In this document: positions 1 to 4,201 of the stretch, one piece after another | Layout: every line of letters starts with the position of its first letter | How positions within the stretch are numbered: position 1 is the first letter of the stretch | Translations under genes and position numbers: made by a program | Source of the DNA: Armatimonadota bacterium | GTDB taxonomy: Bacteria > Armatimonadota > UBA5829 | Length of the DNA stretch: 6,093 nucleotides | Direction of reading: 5' to 3' | Assembly (NCBI GenBank): GCA_023398345.1 | Contig: JAEWSK010000192.1 | Coordinates: forward strand, 1 to 6,093 | The notes under the pieces: generated by a model | The model's database searches: none | The model's input: only the letters and a program-made list of their open reading frames with translations | What the model was told of the DNA's origin: nothing

Positions 1-653
1 GGACTCATAAATTCCCCGCCTGATTGCCATGAATATAGATAAAAGTAGCTGTTGCCCCAACCAGGAATAAAGCCAATGCGCGAAATCGAGCCGTCCTTTC
101 CACGCTTTGTGAGCTTGATTGCATATGCCTTAAGCTCGCTCCATGTGCGCGGAGGGCGAGTGAGTCCCGCTTCGGCAAATAAAGTTTTGTTATAGAAAAG
201 AAATCGGTCGTCTGTGGAATTGGGGATAGCGTAGACCTTGCCTTTGTAGCAGGCTTCTTTCCAGCATGGTACGTAATAGTCCTCGGGACGGATGCCGTTG
301 GGCTTATTGCGGTCGCGCTTGATGAGAGGGCCGAGATCCATAAATGTGTCGCGCGAGGCCCAGTCACCAATAGTGAATCTATCTTGATTTATAACATCGG
401 GCGGAGTTTTGCCGACAATTGCAGTCATTAGCTTCTGCGGGTTCATTTGACCGGCGCCCATCGAGAGCACACTGACTTTGACGCCCGGATTGCGCCGCTC
501 GAACTCGGCAATTTGCGCGCTTTGTCCCGCCATCGACTCGCTTGCCTGAAGCCCCCAAACGATGAGTTTTGTTATCGGTCGCGCACTCGCGGCACTAATT
601 GCGCAAAAGGCGATCAGAGCAACAAGTGGGCAAAGTAATATGACTCGCTTCAT
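1..653 (-). CDS. ABC transporter extracellular solute-binding protein, sugar type (partial, C-terminus missing)
   Basis: Captures a substrate, probably a sugar or oligosaccharide, outside the cytoplasmic membrane and delivers it to an ABC permease. The frame opens at ATG 651-653 and stays open for 217 codons to the left edge; family members are usually 400-450 aa, so about half is present. The start has a GGGAG site 10 nt upstream. Residues 1-24 form a signal peptide: MKR, a hydrophobic core, then ASA before Arg25. Cys17 follows Phe, so it is a poor lipobox and signal peptidase I is more likely. Family signs: an N-terminal strand (TKLIVWGL, about 28-35), an EFERRNPGVKV segment (about 49-59), TPPDV (about 81-85), the hinge-region segment DDRFLFYNKTLFAEAGL followed by PPRTWSEL (about 147-173), and a Trp/Tyr/Gly-rich segment ending SGGEFM at 211-216. 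This pattern is typical of binding proteins for CUT1 sugar importers. The actual ligand cannot be read from the sequence. Permease genes would be expected beyond the left edge. It is divergent from guaB and shares its upstream region. Confidence 0.93.
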   Translation of the reverse strand, partial: MKRVILLCPLVALIAFCAISAASARPITKLIVWGLQASESMAGQSAQIAEFERRNPGVKVSVLSMGAGQMNPQKLMTAIVGKTPPDVINQDRFTIGDWASRDTFMDLGPLIKRDRNKPNGIRPEDYYVPCWKEACYKGKVYAIPNSTDDRFLFYNKTLFAEAGLTRPPRTWSELKAYAIKLTKRGKDGSISRIGFIPGWGNSYFYLYSWQSGGEFMS

Positions 654-684
654 TGCGGCAGTTCTCCCAATGAGTGGTTGATCT

Positions 685-693
685 ATTCTACCA
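685..693 (-). promoter_or_regulatory. Extended -10 promoter of the solute-binding protein gene
   Basis: Read on the minus strand, TGG precedes TAGAAT (690-685), giving an extended -10 element (TGn plus a 5/6 match to TATAAT). No good -35 hexamer lies 16-18 bp upstream. Transcription would start near 678, about 25 nt before the start codon. An extended -10 without a -35 often depends on an activator, which fits the inverted repeat upstream. This is inferred from sequence only. Confidence 0.45.
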
Positions 694-715
694 CAGCGTT
701 AGAGTAATTGCTTTG

Positions 716-741
716 GCAAATGCCGATGTTTTGGCATTTGC
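716..741. promoter_or_regulatory. Perfect 9-bp inverted repeat between the divergent promoters, candidate operator
   Basis: GCAAATGCC (716-724) and GGCATTTGC (733-741) are exact reverse complements separated by 8 nt (GATGTTTT). The left arm is itself almost palindromic (GGCA-AA-TGCC, 715-724). The heptamer TTTGGCA also recurs as a direct repeat at 712-718 and 730-736, 18 bp apart. The centre, near 728.5, lies about 50 bp from both predicted transcription starts (near 678 and 779). Position and symmetry suggest a binding site for a dimeric or tetrameric regulator controlling one or both genes. The GCAAA/TTTGC arms recall LacI/PurR-type operators, but the spacing is not that of a standard pur box. 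The regulator cannot be named. Confidence 0.45.
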
Positions 742-743
742 GC

Positions 744-772
744 TTTCCCAATCTTAACCTTCACGTTATAAT
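744..772 (+). promoter_or_regulatory. Sigma-70-type promoter of guaB
   Basis: A perfect TATAAT lies at 767-772, with a weak -35 (TTTCCC, 744-749) at 17-bp spacing. The start would be near 779, leaving a leader of about 35 nt before the guaB ATG. The inverted repeat at 716-741 abuts the -35, so a protein bound there could help or block polymerase. The frame of guaB stays open upstream through this element, so the upstream in-frame start codon at 708 cannot be the real start. Confidence 0.6.
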
Positions 773-812
773 AGTAGTCTATAGATATACAATCCCCAGG
801 AGAGGTGCACAG

Positions 813-2342
813 ATGGCGGACAACCGGACACGATTGGATGGACTTTCGGCGGAGGAACTGTTCGGCTCAGGCAAGGGCATAGCCTATGACGACTTCATCG
901 TGCTTCCTGGATACATTGACTTTCAGGCAAGTGAAGTTGACCTGGAGACAAACGTCACGCGCAACATTAAAATTAAACGACCAATTGTCAGTTCGCCTAT
1001 GGATACAGTCACCGAGTGGAAAATGGCCGCTACGCTCGCACTTCTCGGCGGCATAGGCATCATTCATTACAACAACACCATCGAGGCTCAGGTCGAGCAC
1101 GTCAAGAAAGTAAAGCGATTTGAAAACGGCTTTATTATGGACCCGGTGGTGCTCAGCCCTAAAAACACCGTTAGCGATGTTGATAGAATAAAAGCAGAGC
1201 ATGGCTACTCGGGCATTCCAATAACCGAGGACGGCACGCTTGGATCGAAGCTCGTCGGCATTATCACAAATCGCGACATCGACTTTGAAAAAGACCGCTC
1301 TAGGCCGCTTTCAGAATTGATGACTACCGATCTTATCACTGCAAAAGAAGATGTCACTCTCCACGAAGCCAATCAGATAATCAAACAGTCAAAAAAAGGC
1401 AAACTGCCGGTGGTCGATGACCAGTTCAGGCTGGTTGCACTGCTGTCGCGCCGCGATCTTTTGAAAAACAAGGAGTTTCCAAACTCGTCAAAGAGCGCCG
1501 GAAAGCAGTTGCTGGCCGGAGCGGCTGTATCGACACGAGTCGAAGATCATGAGCGCGTGGAGGCGCTGGTGAATGCAGGCGCAGACATAATTTTAATCGA
1601 CTCCGCACAGGGCTACTCCATATTTCAAATCGAAATGCTTCGATTCATCAAGCAGCATTGGCCGGATGTGGACGTAATCGCGGGAAACGTCGTCACATCG
1701 CAGCAGGCCGAGGCGCTCATAGAAGCCGGCGCGGATGCTTTGCGCATAGGCATGGGGCCTGGCTCGATATGTATTACACAGACAATGATGGCGGTCGGCA
1801 GACCGCAGGCATCGGCAGTGTATCACTGCGCAAGATATGCGAAAGAATTCGGCGTCCCGGTAATCGCAGACGGCGGCATTCAAGGCATCGGACACATTGC
1901 AAAGGCACTTTCGATAGGTGCGGGTGCTGTGATGGCGGGCTATCTGCTAGCTGGAACCAGCGAATCGCCGGGCGAATATTTCTACGAAAACGGCATGCGG
2001 GTCAAACGTTATCGAGGAATGGCAAGTGTCGAAGCGATGGGCGCGGGCGGCGGAAAGCGCTATTTAAGCGAGGATAATAAAGTCGTAGTGCCTCAGGGCG
2101 TATCGGGCACAGTGCTTGATCGCGGATCACTTGTGGACTATGTGCCGTATCTCATGAAGGGGCTTCAGCAGGGCTTGCAAGACATGGGCCACAATAGTGT
2201 GGATAAGCTCAGGCAGGCTCTATACTCCGGCAATTTGCGCTTCGAACACCGAACAGCGGCCGCACAGGCCGAAGGAACTGTTCATAGTTTGCACTCATAC
2301 AACCCGCCAAAGTTTGGCAGAATTCGCGTAGATGGGTTCTAG
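813..2342 (+). CDS. guaB: Inosine-5'-monophosphate dehydrogenase, eukaryote-like class, with CBS pair
   Basis: Cytosolic enzyme that oxidises IMP to XMP with NAD+, the committed step of GMP synthesis. The start is ATG 813, preceded by AGGAG (798-802) and GAGGTG (802-807); the 35 upstream in-frame codons lie over the promoter. The product is 509 aa, normal for the family. The catalytic (beta/alpha)8 barrel is interrupted at about 108-225 by two CBS domains, which in this family bind adenine and guanine nucleotides and regulate the enzyme. Visible motifs: SSPMDTVTE (60-68), LIDSAQG with Asp263, the catalytic loop GPGSICITQ with Cys320, IADGGIQ (351-357), the IMP-binding segment KRYRGM (398-403), and the mobile flap KRY (415-417) with PQGVSG (427-432) supplying the Arg-Tyr pair. 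Gln323, Arg311 and Gln428 match human-type rather than usual bacterial residues, and the C-terminal HSLHSY segment (491-496) also matches the human enzymes. Oddities: Tyr377 replaces the usual Ser after Gly376 in the phosphate site, and the usual YRGMGS reads YRGMAS. Monocistronic by context. Very sure of the family. Confidence 0.98.
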   Translation: MADNRTRLDGLSAEELFGSGKGIAYDDFIVLPGYIDFQASEVDLETNVTRNIKIKRPIVSSPMDTVTEWKMAATLALLGGIGIIHYNNTIEAQVEHVKKVKRFENGFIMDPVVLSPKNTVSDVDRIKAEHGYSGIPITEDGTLGSKLVGIITNRDIDFEKDRSRPLSELMTTDLITAKEDVTLHEANQIIKQSKKGKLPVVDDQFRLVALLSRRDLLKNKEFPNSSKSAGKQLLAGAAVSTRVEDHERVEALVNAGADIILIDSAQGYSIFQIEMLRFIKQHWPDVDVIAGNVVTSQQAEALIEAGADALRIGMGPGSICITQTMMAVGRPQASAVYHCARYAKEFGVPVIADGGIQGIGHIAKALSIGAGAVMAGYLLAGTSESPGEYFYENGMRVKRYRGMASVEAMGAGGGKRYLSEDNKVVVPQGVSGTVLDRGSLVDYVPYLMKGLQQGLQDMGHNSVDKLRQALYSGNLRFEHRTAAAQAEGTVHSLHSYNPPKFGRIRVDGF

Positions 2343-2376
2343 TGTTTTTGCCAACAAGTAGCTTTTTCTGAAAATT

Positions 2377-2405
2377 CGGGGCAGGCGCATATTAGCCTGC
2401 CCCCG
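2377..2405. terminator. Bidirectional intrinsic terminator between convergent genes
   Basis: GGGGCAGGC (2378-2386) and GCCTGCCCC (2395-2403) form a perfect 9-bp GC-rich stem with an 8-nt loop. It lies 35 nt after the guaB stop and about 25 nt past the stop of the converging minus-strand gene. The flanks are T-rich in each reading direction: TCTATATTTT on the plus strand, AATTTT on the minus strand. The T-runs are imperfect, but position and stem strength argue that it ends transcription from both sides. Confidence 0.8.
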
Positions 2406-2429
2406 TCTATATTTTCGAGATGATTACAA

Positions 2430-3413
2430 CTACTGCGGTGGAGGATTGATCTGTTGAGCGTTGATCGTCAGCGTTCCGGACGGAGTCAGCACACCGGTTC
2501 CGATCAGTTTGTAGACAGTAGTTGCATTATTGATGATCGCAGCAGGACTCGCTCCGGTTCGTATTAACAGATGTCCCTTTACTATTGGTGAATAGGCTTG
2601 ATTGGCGTTGCGCCAACTAAGCACTGACGGGCTGCTTTCCAATATTGGATACTGGCCGGGCGGGTTAACCTGCACGAATGGATCAAACAGCCAGCCTTCC
2701 TGTGAGTTTGACGGACACATTGCAGCAAGTCCGTGTGCAAAGTTTGCTCCAGCCAGTGCTGCTGAGGGAGCTTCGCTGCAGTCCGTTATCAAATTGCGTA
2801 CGACTTCGACTTTCTTTGTAATAAAGTTTTGCGTAAAAGCATTGAAGTAAGGAAGCATCGCTGTCTTTTTTATCGCATTGAAACTAACCAACTGCGGTAT
2901 CGTATAAGTCGGTCCTGCTATGCTGAGCGGCCCGACAATCAATACCGGGTAGTCAACCACAATATTTGTCGGCGTCACGGTGACTCCGCTTGCAGGAATT
3001 CCTTTTGGATCGCCAACCGCATCGTTTGTTATTGCTCTCGGCGTCACTCCCGCATTCCACTTTATGTAGTATACTCGCCATAGACCGGAGTAAGCGTTCG
3101 AGGCCCCTGTGGGAACTATCGAAAAGACTGGCCCCTGTTGGAAGTTTTGCACCACATATAGAGGCTGTGCGACTGTCGGTATGGCGCTAGACAATTTAGA
3201 TGCAAGCGTCAGATTTTGTGCTTGGGCAGTTTTGATATCGTTCGTTGTCGTGCATGTGAACCAGACCAATTGATCGTCGTACCAGCCCTGCGACAGCGGT
3301 AAATCGACGAAGCCGTCCGGGTTTGGTAGGACTGCCGCCGCAGGACTAAGGCAAACGATGCCTACGAGCACAGTGAGAACTGCAAGAAATACGAATTTGC
3401 TGTAACGTTCCAT
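2430..3413 (-). CDS. Secreted protein of unknown function with two diverged internal repeats
   Basis: A 327-aa product that I cannot assign with certainty. ATG 3411-3413 is chosen because GGAGGAG (3418-3424) sits 4 nt upstream; the 35 in-frame codons before it look like leader. Residues 1-27 are a signal peptide (MERYSK, hydrophobic core, AAA before Val28), so the protein is exported. The mature part has three cysteines (54, 212, 233), no transmembrane helix or anchor motif after the signal, and a proline-rich end (NPPPQ). Segment 85-157 (YVVQNF, AYSGLWRVYYIKW, PRAITN, VDYPV) resembles segment 243-325 (FDPFVQVN, AYSPIVKGHLLI, PAAIINNA, ending INPPP), which suggests a duplicated beta-rich domain. 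The combination YS.LWRV..I.W with a later YPV recalls secreted bacterial and archaeal proteins carrying an uncharacterised domain (I think of DUF7482, from memory and unchecked). No catalytic motif is visible. It converges on guaB and lies downstream, on the same strand, of the 112-aa acidic protein gene. Confidence 0.85.
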   Translation of the reverse strand: MERYSKFVFLAVLTVLVGIVCLSPAAAVLPNPDGFVDLPLSQGWYDDQLVWFTCTTTNDIKTAQAQNLTLASKLSSAIPTVAQPLYVVQNFQQGPVFSIVPTGASNAYSGLWRVYYIKWNAGVTPRAITNDAVGDPKGIPASGVTVTPTNIVVDYPVLIVGPLSIAGPTYTIPQLVSFNAIKKTAMLPYFNAFTQNFITKKVEVVRNLITDCSEAPSAALAGANFAHGLAAMCPSNSQEGWLFDPFVQVNPPGQYPILESSPSVLSWRNANQAYSPIVKGHLLIRTGASPAAIINNATTVYKLIGTGVLTPSGTLTINAQQINPPPQ

Positions 3414-3446
3414 TCTGCTCCTCCAGCTTGGATTGATTTGCGGGCG

Positions 3447-3468
3447 CACACTGTATTTACAGCATGTG
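3447..3468. promoter_or_regulatory. Short palindrome upstream of the secreted-protein gene, possible operator
   Basis: CTGTA-TT-TACAG (3451-3462) is an inverted repeat flanked by CACA (3447-3450) and TGTG (3465-3468), so the symmetry extends outward with a 2-nt offset. It ends about 35 nt upstream of the start codon at 3413, where a repressor site or the initially transcribed region would be. I could not place a convincing -35/-10 pair for this gene. The core is short enough to arise by chance. Confidence 0.2.
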
Positions 3469-3546
3469 ACACCAGGCTTGTGTGTACCCAAACAAATCGC
3501 ATGCAAAAACATGTGCACGTCTTGAATGTAGCGATTGCGTCAAAGT

Positions 3547-3575
3547 GTGTGCTTGCTTTTGCAATGCCCGCACAC
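3547..3575. other. Bulged hairpin in the gap between the two minus-strand genes
   Basis: GTGTGC (3547-3552) pairs with GCACAC (3570-3575), and inside it TTGC (3553-3556) pairs with GCAA (3561-3564) around a 4-nt loop, with a 5-nt bulge (3565-3569). It lies about 46 nt past the stop of the 112-aa gene in the direction of transcription. It may attenuate or end that transcript before the secreted-protein gene. It lacks a following T-run, so it is not a canonical terminator. The remainder of 3414-3620 shows nothing else I can name. Confidence 0.25.
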
Positions 3576-3620
3576 AGCAGGAGGAGTTTGTTGCATTGAA
3601 AAAAATAGACTTAATGCGCG

Positions 3621-3959
3621 CTAATCTTCGTCGTCAGGGCCTAATGGATCGATGTCTTGCGATGAGTAGCTGAATGAACTCAGTTCTTCTGCTCTATACA
3701 TCGTCACAAGCAGATCCTCGCGCTCAAAGCTTGGAAGATAGCTCGATACAATATCTTCATCAATTGTTTCGAGCAGATCCTCTTCTTCTTTTACCGACAA
3801 ATCGACCTCAAGCAGCACCGCGGCATGTACTGTATCGTGCGCATAATGGAGGTGAAGCTGGCCGACTCGCGTTTCGCCGTCCCAAATGACGTATATTTCC
3901 GACGCCACCGTGCGCACGTTGCGTGACAATTTGAACTGGCCTCTGGCGTTGTCTTCCAA
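3621..3959 (-). CDS. Small, highly acidic hypothetical protein
   Basis: A 112-aa cytosolic product of a family I do not recognise. I choose TTG 3957-3959 as the start: GGAGG (3966-3970) lies 6 nt upstream, and a promoter sits just before it. The next in-frame candidate, TTG 4017-4019, is the -35 box of that promoter and would precede the transcript. There are 27 Asp/Glu against 8 Lys/Arg, concentrated in the C-terminal two thirds, and the chain ends in GPDDED. The first half reads as short beta strands (EIYVIWDG, VGQLHLHYAH, AAVLLEVDL at about 21-54). It is followed by a predicted acidic helix (KEEEDLLETIDEDIVSSYL, 57-75) and a second one (about 79-92). There is no signal peptide, membrane segment, Cys or catalytic motif. 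It is transcribed away from glnN and shares its promoter region, but that alone does not link their functions. A protein-binding or anti-regulator role is possible and unsupported. Coding confidence rests on the SD, the promoter and the sustained amphipathic pattern. Confidence 0.72.
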   Translation of the reverse strand: MEDNARGQFKLSRNVRTVASEIYVIWDGETRVGQLHLHYAHDTVHAAVLLEVDLSVKEEEDLLETIDEDIVSSYLPSFEREDLLVTMYRAEELSSFSYSSQDIDPLGPDDED

Positions 3960-3990
3960 GCTAATCCTCCGTGTGAAAGCAGATTTAGAT

Positions 3991-4019
3991 AGTATCCCAC
4001 TTTTACAATCGAAGGTCAA
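3991..4019 (-). promoter_or_regulatory. Sigma-70-type promoter of the acidic protein gene
   Basis: On the minus strand, TTGACC (4019-4014) is followed after exactly 17 bp by GATACT (3996-3991): a 5/6 -35 and a 4/6 -10. Transcription would begin near 3984, about 25 nt before the TTG start at 3959. It overlaps the glnN promoter on the other strand. Confidence 0.55.
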
Positions 4020-4031
4020 ACTCTATATAAT
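4002..4031 (+). promoter_or_regulatory. Sigma-70-type promoter of glnN
   Basis: TTTACA (4002-4007, 5/6) and a perfect TATAAT (4026-4031) are separated by 18 bp. The start would be near 4038, giving a leader of about 155 nt before the glnN ATG, unusually long for this window. The -35 and spacer interleave with the opposing promoter at 3991-4019. Confidence 0.65.
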
Positions 4032-4078
4032 CATAATAATAGGCTGGGCTTGTACAGCGCCACCTATTGGGAGCATGA

Positions 4079-4201
4079 ATGAAAAATCTTCAAGACCCAC
4101 CGCAGAGGCAACACCAAGTTAATGGTCGCGTAACAGACTGGAAACATGTCTGCTGCAAAATGGAATTGTATTCACTGGGAAAGGGGCAGATCAATGGATA
4201 A
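4079..4201 (+). CDS. Possible 40-aa upstream ORF overlapping the glnN start
   Basis: ATG 4079 has GGGAG (4069-4073) 5 nt upstream. The frame runs 40 codons to TAA 4199-4201, eight bases into glnN (ATG 4194). The product starts MKNLQDPPQRQHQVNGR, contains Trp and adjacent Cys residues (WKHVCC), and ends QING. It is hydrophilic with no signal peptide. The stop-start overlap is the usual geometry for translational coupling, so translation of this ORF could govern ribosome access to glnN. It is not obviously rich in Gln or another attenuation codon run, although there are 5 Gln in 40. A second ATG 4 nt upstream (4075) opens a 15-codon frame. No homologue is known to me, and a frame of this length is common by chance. 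Confidence 0.35.
   Translation: MKNLQDPPQRQHQVNGRVTDWKHVCCKMELYSLGKGQING
4134..4152 (+). other. GNRA-capped RNA hairpin in the glnN leader
   Basis: CAGACTG (4134-4140) pairs with CATGTCTG (4145-4152) as seven base pairs with one bulged T (4147), closing a GAAA tetraloop (4141-4144). GNRA loops are typical of folded RNAs. The hairpin lies about 40 nt before the glnN ATG and covers an in-frame ATG at 4146. A smaller stem, ACCA (4113-4116) with TGGT (4123-4126), precedes it. No known riboswitch core was recognised; it does not resemble the glnA motif I remember. The rest of 4038-4193 shows only the short ORFs described. Confidence 0.3.

Noticed and set aside
5..370. 121-codon minus-strand frame near the left edge
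   Set aside because: It is an out-of-frame shadow of the solute-binding protein gene, which runs through the whole segment in another frame and has clear family motifs.
447..638. 63-codon plus-strand frame
   Set aside because: Antisense to the N-terminal half of the solute-binding protein gene, with no Shine-Dalgarno site and no recognisable features.
708..812. 35-codon N-terminal extension of guaB
   Set aside because: It spans the inverted repeat and the -10 box and has no SD. IMPDH homologues begin near the MADN methionine at 813, which has a strong SD.
3603..3623. Intrinsic terminator directly after the acidic gene
   Set aside because: A T-run is present on the minus strand (about 3599-3605), but no stable stem precedes it; only three or four pairs can form.
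3482..3673. Cys-rich 63-codon plus-strand frame starting GTG
   Set aside because: Seven cysteines made it tempting, but it lacks an SD and promoter and lies antisense to the end of the acidic protein gene. Its composition follows the GTGTG/GCAC repeats of the gap.
4146..4193. 16-codon upstream extension of glnN from ATG 4146
   Set aside because: There is no SD before it and the ATG lies within the GNRA hairpin. GSIII proteins normally start about ten residues before FGSNVFN, which fits 4194.
4038..4193. Known riboswitch, SRP RNA or other catalogued small RNA in the glnN leader
   Set aside because: I looked for the conserved cores I remember (the glnA motif, the SRP GGAAG/GCAGCC core) and none is present.
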